Source of the DNA: Oscillospiraceae bacterium
GTDB lineage: Bacteria; Bacillota; Clostridia; Oscillospirales; Ruminococcaceae
Direction: 5' to 3'
DNA: 55,836 nucleotides
Assembly (NCBI GenBank): GCA_009786985.1
Contig: WRGW01000110.1
Location: 1-55,836 of the forward strand
Position 1 is the first letter of the stretch, and each line of letters starts with the position of its first letter. This document shows, in pieces, positions 42,691 through 51,103 of this stretch. A program made the position numbers and the translations under genes. The notes beneath the pieces were generated by a model. The model had not been told where the DNA came from and did not search any database. It saw only the letters and a list, made by a program, of their open reading frames with translations.

Positions 42691-45600
42691 TCAGCACAAA
42701 ATCATTCCACGTTCAAAGCTATAAATCCAACATTCCTTAACCCTAACGCCGGTCATTTCTTCAATCGCTTTTTTATAAATTTCCAGCTGAGTGCTATAAT
42801 CTTCTTTTAATCGCTCGATTGTGGTGTTGCGATTGGTTTTATAATCGACTAGCACAATCTCGCCGTCTTCGTAAAAGAACATATCGGCAATCCCTTGAAC
42901 AAACGGCTTTTCATGAATGGCGACTTCCATTTTGCAAAACGCACAAAGTTCACCTAACGCCCCTATGTCCGCTAACTCTACTGTGGTGTACAGTTTATAT
43001 TCTTTTACAATCTTAGAGGAGCGAATAACACGCCGCCCTAATTCGCTGTCGAAAAAGCCACAAATGTCTTTAGGATTTACCGCCTTAAATTCCTGTGGAG
43101 TAAATCTCTGCTTAAAATCCTGCATTTGATTTTCGTAATCACCTGCTTGAAAATCAAGCAGTTCAAGCATTTTGTGGTACGCATCTCCACGCTTTTTGCC
43201 CGAAAGTCGTTTCTCACCAACAGTCGCATAAAACGATGGATTGCGTGGAAACACCATCGGTTCATCATATTCATCAGCAGTTTCGTGGACATGGCTCACC
43301 ACTCCGACTTGGGTTGCACTTAGTTTTCGTGGAATGTGCCGCAAAACCTCACGCGGGTATTCGGATTTGAGTGTTTTGACTATGTCGTTTACAAGTTCAT
43401 TTGAATCTATAGTTTTAGGCAAATCTGTTGCTTTGAGTTCTGGTGTAGTTAGAAGCGGCTCTACACGGCGGATTGTGCCGTCAAGCCATGCAGCATAACT
43501 GTTTTCGCGAATTGAGTTTGGTTTTCCTTCGCTTGCATAACCAGTGAAAATCAGCTTGCTTTCTGCACGAGTCGCCGCTACATAAAGTTTACGCATCTCT
43601 TCTTCGCGTTCTTGCTTACGTTTGAGGCGTTTTGCATAATCGCTAAGTAGGGTTTTGGTTCTGCAAAAACTGTCCGCATTGAAATAATTTCCGATAATGC
43701 CGACTTCCTTGTAAAAGCTAAGTAACGGAGTAGCTGTTTTGCCATTTTTGAAATAATCACGATTCGTTCCAGCGATGAAACAAATCGGAAATTCCAGCCC
43801 TTTAGATTTATGAATGGTGAGCATTCGCACACATCCATGTAATCCGGCACTGACATTGGCTTGTTTGACATCTATTTTACTATTCTTGAGTTCTTCAATA
43901 TACGCCAAAAACGCCGACAAGCTCAAATCTGTATAGGTGGTGCTAAACTGTTCGGCATAATACGATAACAATCGAATATTAGCTTGCTTATGCCGATTGA
44001 GCATTAGCGGCAAGAACTCACCCTTACCATTAATAATTGCTATAAGTTCCGCCGCTGAAGTAACATCGGCGATTCTTCGGTAATGTGCAATCGTTTTCAG
44101 AAAAGCGGTGATTTTGTCGTGAGGAAGTCGTTCGGTAGTCTTATTAGAACGCTCCGCTTCAAGTAAAGACGAATATAATGGGATGTTATCGTTATTAGGC
44201 TGTTGGCGGCAAAGCCGAATGTTTGCAAGTTCTTCAGCTGTAAAACCATACAGTGGTGAATACATTACGTTAAACAAGCTCAAATCACTATACGGGTTGT
44301 TAATTATTTTGAGAAAATCGAGCGCTAAACCAACCTCTTCTGTTTTGAGATAGTTCTTACCACACTCACTAACACAAGGAATTGAATGGCGTGCAAACGC
44401 TTCTTCGTAGAACGTAAAAGTGCTTTGCTTAGTTCTTGAAAGCACTGCAAAATCACCATAGTTGCACGGTCTGAACTTGATTTTGCCATCTGATTTGAAT
44501 GCAATTTCAAATCCACTATCGCACATTTCTTTTATTCGCAAGGCGGTGTATTCTGCTTCGGCTTTTAGACCTGAAAATTCGTCATCAGGAGGAGTACCCT
44601 CGAATTGCTCCGAAATTTCTTCAATACATTTCCCAGGAAAACTTTCTTCATCTAAAAGGCAGAACTCAGCTTCAAATTCTGTGTGGTCTGCGATGAGTTC
44701 GGGAGGGTTTAGTTTTGCTTTTTCGTCATAATCTGGCATTACATTTGCAAAAATTGCATTAACCGCATTCAGAACTTGAACCGAACTGCGGAAGTTTTTT
44801 GACAAGTACAAAACCTCATAATCAGGGTCATCTGAAACTGCTTTGAATATAGCAGGCTCACCCCCACGGAATTTGTAGATTGATTGTTTTAAGTCACCCA
44901 CCATAAATAAACGATTTCGCTTGTTATCGAGCAGGCGAAAAAGTTCATATTGTAAAAAATTGATGTCCTGAAACTCGTCGATTATAATTAAATCATATTC
45001 ATTTTCCATAACACCGCTATCTTTGCTGTGAGAGTTTCGTAATAACTCAACACACATATGTTCGGTGTCTGAAAAATCAAGCATTCCATAGCTTTGCTTG
45101 ATTTGTAGAAATTTTTCTGAATATAGTCGTACTAATTTTACGAAAGTTTTTACAATCGGCGATAACTGTGTGATTGCGTTTGAAAAATCGTTAATTAAAA
45201 TTGTGGCTTCTTTTACAGCTTTAGCAATTTCTTTTACTTTATCTCGATTGAGTTTGATTTCCTCATCTTCGCCTTTGAAACTTTGAGATGCATGTGGAAA
45301 ATCCCCTGCATTCTCCCAGTCAGCAAAGAAGACTAAATCAGATTGTAATAGGGCGTTCGCTTTTTCGCCGACTGCGAGTTCAAGGCTTGATTCGGTGAGT
45401 GTGACTGCTTTGTCAATGTCGAGTAAGTCCGAATATTCGTTCATAATCGTGCTTAGATATTCTTTAGGGTTAGAATACAGCCATAACTGCCGTGAAAGCC
45501 ATTTATCGCGGTCGATTAACTTTTCGAGAGCAGTGTGCATCGCTAAAATAGCAGTTTTAAGTTCTCTGTCACCCTTAGAACCAAAAAAAGCTAGCGTTTG

Positions 45601-46146
45601 TTTGATTTCATCTTCAGGTGAAAGTTCATAGAACACTTCAAGAACTTGTTCCATTGCACGGTTTGAAAAGATTTTTAGAGTTTCGTCGCTAGCGATTTTT
45701 ACGCCAACCGAAAGCCCCATCGCTGCTGCGTTTTCTTTGAGGAGGTTTAAGCAAAACGCATTGATGGTGGTGATTTTTGCAGCTTCAAGCAAGACAAGTT
45801 GCTCTCTAAAAATTTTGATTTGTGAGCTTTTGTCGGAGGAATCAGAAAGTTCGTCAATTTGAACAATCAGAGCTTTTTCAAGCCTGGTTTTCATTTCGGA
45901 GGCGGCTTTTTTTGTGTAAGTCACTAGTGCGATTCGATTAGCACGGACTGGCACAGAGCCATCTTCGCCGACTAATAGTTGAATCACCCGCTCGACTAAT
46001 ACCGCAGTCTTACCGCTTCCAGCTGCCGCCGAAACGAGGGCGGGGCGAATAGGGTTCGCTGGGTGGTGGATTGCCGCTAATTGCTCCTTAGTCCACCGTT
46101 TGTTATCGCTCTGTAACGAAAGACTTGTCTTAGCTGTCTGGCTCAT
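42691..46146 (-). CDS. addA: AddA: helicase-nuclease subunit A
   Basis: Part of the AddAB complex that resects double-strand breaks, ending in RecA loading. The 1151-aa protein has the UvrD-type helicase core with Walker A AAAGSGKTAVLVERV (about residue 40) and LIIDEFQDINFLQYEL (motif II). Further motifs such as YLSKNFRSS and MLTIHKSKGLEFP follow. The C-terminal RecB-type nuclease domain has the catalytic GEIVLVDYKTNR and an upstream acidic/His region. It overlaps addB by 17 nt. GGGAGG precedes the ATG. Confidence 0.96.
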   Translation of the reverse strand: MSQTAKTSLSLQSDNKRWTKEQLAAIHHPANPIRPALVSAAAGSGKTAVLVERVIQLLVGEDGSVPVRANRIALVTYTKKAASEMKTRLEKALIVQIDELSDSSDKSSQIKIFREQLVLLEAAKITTINAFCLNLLKENAAAMGLSVGVKIASDETLKIFSNRAMEQVLEVFYELSPEDEIKQTLAFFGSKGDRELKTAILAMHTALEKLIDRDKWLSRQLWLYSNPKEYLSTIMNEYSDLLDIDKAVTLTESSLELAVGEKANALLQSDLVFFADWENAGDFPHASQSFKGEDEEIKLNRDKVKEIAKAVKEATILINDFSNAITQLSPIVKTFVKLVRLYSEKFLQIKQSYGMLDFSDTEHMCVELLRNSHSKDSGVMENEYDLIIIDEFQDINFLQYELFRLLDNKRNRLFMVGDLKQSIYKFRGGEPAIFKAVSDDPDYEVLYLSKNFRSSVQVLNAVNAIFANVMPDYDEKAKLNPPELIADHTEFEAEFCLLDEESFPGKCIEEISEQFEGTPPDDEFSGLKAEAEYTALRIKEMCDSGFEIAFKSDGKIKFRPCNYGDFAVLSRTKQSTFTFYEEAFARHSIPCVSECGKNYLKTEEVGLALDFLKIINNPYSDLSLFNVMYSPLYGFTAEELANIRLCRQQPNNDNIPLYSSLLEAERSNKTTERLPHDKITAFLKTIAHYRRIADVTSAAELIAIINGKGEFLPLMLNRHKQANIRLLSYYAEQFSTTYTDLSLSAFLAYIEELKNSKIDVKQANVSAGLHGCVRMLTIHKSKGLEFPICFIAGTNRDYFKNGKTATPLLSFYKEVGIIGNYFNADSFCRTKTLLSDYAKRLKRKQEREEEMRKLYVAATRAESKLIFTGYASEGKPNSIRENSYAAWLDGTIRRVEPLLTTPELKATDLPKTIDSNELVNDIVKTLKSEYPREVLRHIPRKLSATQVGVVSHVHETADEYDEPMVFPRNPSFYATVGEKRLSGKKRGDAYHKMLELLDFQAGDYENQMQDFKQRFTPQEFKAVNPKDICGFFDSELGRRVIRSSKIVKEYKLYTTVELADIGALGELCAFCKMEVAIHEKPFVQGIADMFFYEDGEIVLVDYKTNRNTTIERLKEDYSTQLEIYKKAIEEMTGVRVKECWIYSFERGMILC

Positions 46147-49100
46147 CTGAAACCACCTCCCGCATTAAATTTTCGTTGATTATAATCTCGCTAGACTTTC
46201 GACAAACTGTAGAGAATTCACAATAATCGCAGATTTCCCTTTGACTTGATTTGCTAGTAACGATTGGAATAGCTTTTACATCTCCAGCACGAACAATCTC
46301 TACTCGTTTTGCAACCAGTTCTTCACAGTATGATTGTAGCCGCTCATACTCATCTGAATTAAGTTCTATGAGCGGAGATTTTATTACGCCAGATTGGTTT
46401 TTAAATTCGCTCTCCCACTTTTTAAAATCATCGAAAGCGACACTGTCAAAAGCTTTGTTGTCTTTGACAACAAAACCAGAAGGTATATGTGATTTTAACC
46501 AGTTTTTGGTCAATTTGTCTGCTGGAGAATTGGGTAGCAAGACTGAATCTTTAACTTTATTACCGTCTGACGGTAGATATAAAGCTGAAACTGGATTTAC
46601 TCCAGCTTTAGCCTGATTTTCTGCGACCAAATACAAAAGCATTTGCATCGAAAGCCCATAATACATTCGCCCAAAAATTGAGCGAGAATCTTTTACATCA
46701 CCAGATTTATAATCGACTACTCGCACGTATTCGCCAGAGTTTGGTGTTGTCAATCTATCCACTCTATCGATTGTTCCGATAAAATCCGATTTACCGAAAG
46801 AAAAATTCACGCGTTTTTCAAATTCGGACGGGATAAACTTACTGTTCGCAAACTCTTTACGAATTTGTTTTAGCATACGAACAATTCCAGATGTAAAACT
46901 ATCAAAAATGTAGAATTGTCGCTTGGTTTGCATAAAGTTATAGGGGATTCTTTCCTCTCTATATGCGGTTATATACGTTCCGACTAATTTTGATAATTCG
47001 TCATCATCGCTATATTTTGGATTAAACAGCTCACCGCTTTTTAAGATTTTATCAAGACATCTGTGGATAATATTCCCGCGTTCAAAAGCAAGTGGTTCGT
47101 CTTCGTTAATAGCACTAGGGATTTCGAGCCGCAACCCACGTGAAACAAAATATTTGAAGCGACAACCCATCATTTGCTCAAGCGATGAAGGGGAAAATTT
47201 AAATCTACTTTCGTTAAATCGAAAAAGTTTCACTGACGTATCAGGGAGCAAAATCGCTGGATTTGATTCCGATAAGTAAGGTTTAATAAACCCATCAACG
47301 CTATTAGACACAGAGGTTTGTGCAATCGCCGTAATCAAAACATCTCTAATTTCGCTTGAACTTTGTTCGGCGACTAATCTCTTAGCTGCTTTTAGGGTGC
47401 TCGCTCTAAACGAGAGTGGTAATTCACTCCCGTCTGCGATTTTTCGCTTAGGTATTCCCTTTTTTGATAACGTATCGAAAATTGGAGAAAGTAATAATTC
47501 ATTCCACGAACTATCACTAAGTGGAGCAGTGATAAACAATTTATCGCTCGGGAGCGTGAGTGCTTTATGAACCAACAACTGTTCATAATCATACCGGTGT
47601 TCAAGGCGAGATGTTAGTTCTAATCCACAGTCAGCCAAAAGCTCGATTTCTTTTCCTGAAAAGCCGACTGATGCACTAACTGTACTATACGCATTTTTAG
47701 GGAACATCCCTGTATTAGCACCAGCAATAAAAGCGATTTTTATGTCAGAAATCCTTGTACGTTCCAAATCACCGACCACCACAGCATCGAGAACTTGAGG
47801 AGGTTTAGCTATATTAGTAGCTTTGCACACCCCTTTAAAAACATCTATGTATGCTGAAATTGTCATCGGTTCATTTTTCAAAGAAACGTGTAGAGATTCA
47901 AATACTTCCACCATCATCTCCCACAATTGTCTGAACTCTTCTGTGAGTTTTTTGTCTTTTAATAAATCATCACTTTTTTCGCAGAGTGCTAATACAGTCT
48001 TTTGAATCTCCAGCGTAGAAAGCAAAAATTCACAAACGGCTTCGGTTATTTTGTCGCCAGTTGTGTCAGTACAAGCCGACTTTAAGTCCAGTAGTGGGGT
48101 AACAATTGCAGTTCTGAGCGGTTCAAGCCAAGAGAGTTCGTCGCCTTTAGTGTTACCACGATTATTACGATAAGCATTCGCCCAATCACTCCGCCAATCG
48201 CGACTTTTTAGTGCGTAACAAAACTGAGCTTTCTCGAGCCTGTCCATATTGCGTTTAGATAACCGCTTGGTCATACGTGAAGTTATAAATCGGATTTTTA
48301 GACTTTCATCAAATTCAAAAAAGCCTTGCGAAAATCCTTTTAGCTTGAATCGGCGTTTGTTATGGTCGGGGGTTTTGTAGCCCTCGAGTTCAGCAGGAAC
48401 ACGCACAAATCCACTACGGATGTAAGACATCAGCTTTGCGGGTGTCATTGACAAGGCTTCAAGTGTTGATATTACGAATCTGAACAGCGGCTTTGTGATG
48501 AGCGGTTCTGGTAAATCGGCGTAACAAGAAATGCCATATTCCTCCATGGATTCAAGCAGACGTGGAGCCAAATCACCATTGCAGACAAGAACCGCAATTT
48601 CGTTGCAAGTATACCTTTCTGTAGTAATAAATCGGCGGATTTTAGCGGCAATAAACTCGCATTCATTTTGAATATTGTTTGCGACTATAAGCTCTGTGTC
48701 TGGTTTATATGAACAGCCATCGAGCGTGTGGAATTTAGTTTGAACACCACAGTCTGAAAATGCAACCTTTAGTCTGCTAATAAGCGTTTTTATTGCACGG
48801 AGTTCTGGTTTTTTGCTAGCCTCTTCATCATTAGCGAATATGAATTCGGATTTATCGGCATGAGACACAATTGATTTAAGAAACCAGATTTGACCTTCAG
48901 AAAAACTGTCGAATCCATGTATAAAAACTTGTTTTCCAGTAAAAAAACTGTGTTGGCTAATCAAACTAGAAGCTATACGGAGGTCATCTAACTTATCGGC
49001 GTATTCGAGTGCGAGGTTTTCGCAATATAACGTATAAATCTCAGACACGTCACTAAGTTTGTTGAAGAGTGTGGTGTCGTCGATTTTGCTGTCAACGATA

Positions 49101-49513
49101 TGTTCATCAAGGCTTTGGCGTAGGCTTTCAGGTGTAATCGCTGATGATTTGAGATTTGAAATCGTGTCAAGCATAGTTTTAGTGAATTCATAATTCACTG
49201 GCAGATTAAAATATGTAAGCCCTCCTATTAGTTGAGCTAAACTTTTATACATGGTGACAGCTTTTACGATTTCATCGGCGTATAATTTAGGTTCACCATA
49301 AGTCTTGATAATTTCTTCTGATAGTTTGGTAAACCCCGTAATTCCTAAAGTGGAAATCTTTTTTGCACCAAGGGCGTGATACATTCGTCGTTCAGTTTCA
49401 AACAAAAATTGGTCTGGAACAATCAAAACAGCCGAATCGCAACAACTCAGCTGTTTGATGATATATTCGTGTCTACGTTCTTCAGAAAGAGAACTTGTTA
49501 TTTTTACTTCCAT
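46130..49513 (-). CDS. addB: AddB: helicase-nuclease subunit B with iron-sulfur nuclease, Walker A degenerate
   Basis: The second subunit of AddAB. The 1127-aa protein has the family N-terminal AVLIVPDQFLFETERRMYHA and the C-terminal RecB-type nuclease with FIGTIDRVDR and YVRVVDYKSG. The cluster Cys are in GCRFKYFVSRGL and CDYCEFSTVC. In other AddB proteins a GRAGSGKT-like Walker A lies about 25 residues before VPDQF. Here that place reads VKITSSLSEERRHEYI, with no P loop. The ATG has GGAGG 8 nt upstream, contributed by the end of the family 2 repeat at 49516. The family 2 element may also have been involved in the change at the N-terminus. Confidence 0.93.
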   Translation of the reverse strand: MEVKITSSLSEERRHEYIIKQLSCCDSAVLIVPDQFLFETERRMYHALGAKKISTLGITGFTKLSEEIIKTYGEPKLYADEIVKAVTMYKSLAQLIGGLTYFNLPVNYEFTKTMLDTISNLKSSAITPESLRQSLDEHIVDSKIDDTTLFNKLSDVSEIYTLYCENLALEYADKLDDLRIASSLISQHSFFTGKQVFIHGFDSFSEGQIWFLKSIVSHADKSEFIFANDEEASKKPELRAIKTLISRLKVAFSDCGVQTKFHTLDGCSYKPDTELIVANNIQNECEFIAAKIRRFITTERYTCNEIAVLVCNGDLAPRLLESMEEYGISCYADLPEPLITKPLFRFVISTLEALSMTPAKLMSYIRSGFVRVPAELEGYKTPDHNKRRFKLKGFSQGFFEFDESLKIRFITSRMTKRLSKRNMDRLEKAQFCYALKSRDWRSDWANAYRNNRGNTKGDELSWLEPLRTAIVTPLLDLKSACTDTTGDKITEAVCEFLLSTLEIQKTVLALCEKSDDLLKDKKLTEEFRQLWEMMVEVFESLHVSLKNEPMTISAYIDVFKGVCKATNIAKPPQVLDAVVVGDLERTRISDIKIAFIAGANTGMFPKNAYSTVSASVGFSGKEIELLADCGLELTSRLEHRYDYEQLLVHKALTLPSDKLFITAPLSDSSWNELLLSPIFDTLSKKGIPKRKIADGSELPLSFRASTLKAAKRLVAEQSSSEIRDVLITAIAQTSVSNSVDGFIKPYLSESNPAILLPDTSVKLFRFNESRFKFSPSSLEQMMGCRFKYFVSRGLRLEIPSAINEDEPLAFERGNIIHRCLDKILKSGELFNPKYSDDDELSKLVGTYITAYREERIPYNFMQTKRQFYIFDSFTSGIVRMLKQIRKEFANSKFIPSEFEKRVNFSFGKSDFIGTIDRVDRLTTPNSGEYVRVVDYKSGDVKDSRSIFGRMYYGLSMQMLLYLVAENQAKAGVNPVSALYLPSDGNKVKDSVLLPNSPADKLTKNWLKSHIPSGFVVKDNKAFDSVAFDDFKKWESEFKNQSGVIKSPLIELNSDEYERLQSYCEELVAKRVEIVRAGDVKAIPIVTSKSSQREICDYCEFSTVCRKSSEIIINENLMREVVSDEPDS

Positions 49514-49515
49514 AT

Positions 49516-49690
49516 ATTAGACCTCCACGGAAACTCATGCACGGCGTTTTTTCGTCAAATTTGTCGCCATACTGCGTTGATTTTTGCTTAAATATCGCTG
49601 GATATTTAAGCAAAGCCCACGAGAGCAGGCTTTGCCTGCTTGATAGGGCAAAATCGCCTTGTCTGCTAAAAAATCTACGCACCAAATCAA
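49516..49690. repeat. Family 2 repeat, copy in front of addB
   Basis: The left end (49516-49538, ATTAGACCTCCACGGAAACT...) matches the family 2 terminus. The body (GCACGGCG.., ATACTGCGTTGATTTTTGC, AAATATCGCTGGATATTTAA, GAGCAGGCTTTGCCTGCTTG, ATAGGGCAAAATC) matches the copy at 15388 closely. The right terminal repeat is diverged or missing; the end near 49690 is approximate. It lies between bofA and addB. Confidence 0.7.
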
Positions 49691-49748
49691 CAGAGTAAAC
49701 TTAAACTGGCCGACTATAACCCGAAATGTTCAAGATTTTTGTTGCGAT

Positions 49749-49991
49749 TTAATAGACCGCCCAGAAAGTTCCTGATGTAATCAGCAAAGCCCCAGGTATT
49801 CCGAGAGCGAGTGACATAAATACTGTATACACGTTCACAAGCACAGAAGTAAACTGTGCGATGACAACAAGCGTGACTATACCAATGCTCATATTAACGA
49901 CTGCGAGTTTAAGCGGTTTTCTTGCTTTAGAATGCAGCTTTAAAAAAGCGAACAAAAGCATTACCGCCACGATTGCAAAAATCCACCACAT
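49749..49991 (-). CDS. BofA-family protein (pro-sigma-K processing inhibitor-like)
   Basis: An 80-aa membrane protein with two hydrophobic segments (about 1-18 and 30-60). The pattern KARKPLKLAVVNMSIGIVTL and LALGIPGALLI resembles BofA of Bacillus subtilis (KPLK, then LGIPG). BofA holds the SpoIVFB protease inactive in the forespore until sigma-K is needed, which suggests a spore former. The family in Clostridia is short and divergent, so this is a probable, not certain, call. GGAG precedes the ATG. It lies between the YtxH-like gene and addB. Confidence 0.65.
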   Translation of the reverse strand: MWWIFAIVAVMLLFAFLKLHSKARKPLKLAVVNMSIGIVTLVVIAQFTSVLVNVYTVFMSLALGIPGALLITSGTFWAVY

Positions 49992-50020
49992 ATTAATCTC
50001 CAGCTCTTGTTTTGCTTCGT

Positions 50021-50064
50021 CAATGTCCTTAAGCGAAGCAAAGCTCCGCTTACGGACATCTTGT
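50021..50064. repeat. Family 3 palindromic repeat, minus-strand copy
   Basis: Reading the minus strand: AAGATGTCCGTAAGCGGAGC then TTTGCTTCGCTTAAGGACATTG, 39 of 42 positions identical to the copy at 34995. It lies between bofA and its upstream neighbour on the minus strand. Confidence 0.75.
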
Positions 50065-50069
50065 CTTGC

Positions 50070-50672
50070 TTAAACATCCATACGAGAAGTTCCAGTAGAA
50101 TTAGTGTCTTCTGGTTTTTCGCTTGTGATTGTAGCTTCTACCACGACTTCGGTTTTAGGAGCAGTGTCGTTGTTAGAATCATCTTCTTTTTTGAGTGTGT
50201 TCACGACATCTTTTAATTCTTCTACTTCTTTTTTGATGTCGTTTTTTACATTTCCGCCGACTTGTTTTACTGCTTCGACGGCAGATTTCCCTTTTTCAAC
50301 CATATCTTTTGACTTTATGTCTTGAATGGTTTCGCCGAACTTGTCTGCACCAGTTTTGATTGCACCCACCGCAAATAATGACGCTTTTTTGATTTTTTTG
50401 CCATAATCGCCGTTTTTGCCTCGCATTCGTGATGCTCTGCCACGTGCATAGACAGATGCGTCAATTCCGTCTTCGTTTAGTATATCTCTCATGTTATCAA
50501 AATCGCCCATGCCATCAAACTCGCTTCCTGAATATTCGTCGTATTCATTAAAGCCGAATAGTTCGTCTTCTTCCTCGCATTTTTCTTTTTGAAATTCTAT
50601 AATTTTTTTCCCAATAACATAGCCCGCACCAACCAGTGCTGCTACTCCAAAAGCTGCTACTGCTAATTTCAT
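50070..50672 (-). CDS. Membrane-anchored amphipathic-helix protein (YtxH-like), unknown function
   Basis: A 200-aa protein with one N-terminal membrane segment (about 3-25, AVAAFGVAALVGAGYVIGKK). An acidic linker rich in D, E, G and Y follows (about 30-75). Then come long amphipathic helices rich in K, E, A and V (about 95-165) and a Ser/Thr/Asp-rich tail. The layout is like YtxH or late-embryogenesis-type proteins. AAAGGAATAGG precedes the ATG. Expression probably starts at the three tandem promoters at 50737-50926. It is first in the run YtxH-like, bofA, addB, addA. Confidence 0.75.
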   Translation of the reverse strand: MKLAVAAFGVAALVGAGYVIGKKIIEFQKEKCEEEDELFGFNEYDEYSGSEFDGMGDFDNMRDILNEDGIDASVYARGRASRMRGKNGDYGKKIKKASLFAVGAIKTGADKFGETIQDIKSKDMVEKGKSAVEAVKQVGGNVKNDIKKEVEELKDVVNTLKKEDDSNNDTAPKTEVVVEATITSEKPEDTNSTGTSRMDV

Positions 50673-50736
50673 AGTTTATACCTATTCCTTTCACTCAAAC
50701 CTTGTCCTTATTTAACATTATGAGAATCCTATACTT

Positions 50737-50765
50737 ATTATACCATAAAAATCTGAACACGTCAA
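50737..50765 (-). promoter_or_regulatory. Tandem promoter 1 of the YtxH-bofA-addBA run
   Basis: Minus strand TTGACG (50765-50760), 17-nt spacer, TATAAT (50742-50737). Confidence 0.78.
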
Positions 50766-50816
50766 GCAAAATAAAGCCGAAGCACAGCTCCGTCTTTATT
50801 CTGCTCTTGTTTTGCT

Positions 50817-50845
50817 ATTATACCATAAAATTTAAGATTCGTCAA
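50817..50845 (-). promoter_or_regulatory. Tandem promoter 2 of the YtxH-bofA-addBA run
   Basis: Minus strand TTGACG (50845-50840), 17-nt spacer, TATAAT (50822-50817). Exactly 80 bp upstream of promoter 1. Confidence 0.75.
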
Positions 50846-50896
50846 GCAAAACAAAGCCGAAGCACAGCTCTGTCTTTATTCTGCTCTTGTTTAGCT

Positions 50897-50926
50897 ATTA
50901 TACCACAAAACTATATGACTTGTCAA
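50897..50926 (-). promoter_or_regulatory. Tandem promoter 3 of the YtxH-bofA-addBA run
   Basis: Minus strand TTGACA (50926-50921), 18-nt spacer, TATAAT (50902-50897). Its -10 is 80 bp from promoter 2. Confidence 0.75.
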
Positions 50927-51032
50927 TTTTATTTTGAAATTATTTTCCCCCATTTTATATTGTTAATTCAAGTAATTTGTGGTATGCAAAACAAGAAAAA
51001 ATAATGAATAATTTTATTCGGCTTTATTTTGC

Positions 51033-51061
51033 TTGACGAATTTTAAAATTTATAGTATAAT
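51033..51061 (+). promoter_or_regulatory. Sigma-A promoter of leuS, related to the tandem array
   Basis: TTGACG (51033-51038), 17-nt spacer, TATAAT (51056-51061). The 20 bases ending in the -35, CGGCTTTATTTTGCTTGACG, are identical to minus-strand 50779-50760. Confidence 0.83.
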
Positions 51062-51103
51062 AAATATATATTTTTTTTAATTTAAGAAAGGCAAAGTATA
51101 ATC

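Larger units (their letters stand above)
50737..50926 (-). repeat. Promoter-bearing tandem repeat array, about 80-bp period
   Basis: The two full units start at 50761 and 50841 and differ at only a few positions. Between promoters lies a hairpin, AATAAAG..CTTTATT on the minus strand, containing the GGAGC/GCTTC stem. Confidence 0.8.

Noticed and set aside
50761-50910. Tandem repeats as a CRISPR array
   Set aside because: Only two full units of 80 bp without unique spacers, and each unit contains a promoter; no cas genes are present.
51062-51103. T-box riboswitch before leuS
   Set aside because: The space between promoter and ATG is about 40 nt; there is no room for a specifier stem and no antiterminator sequence.
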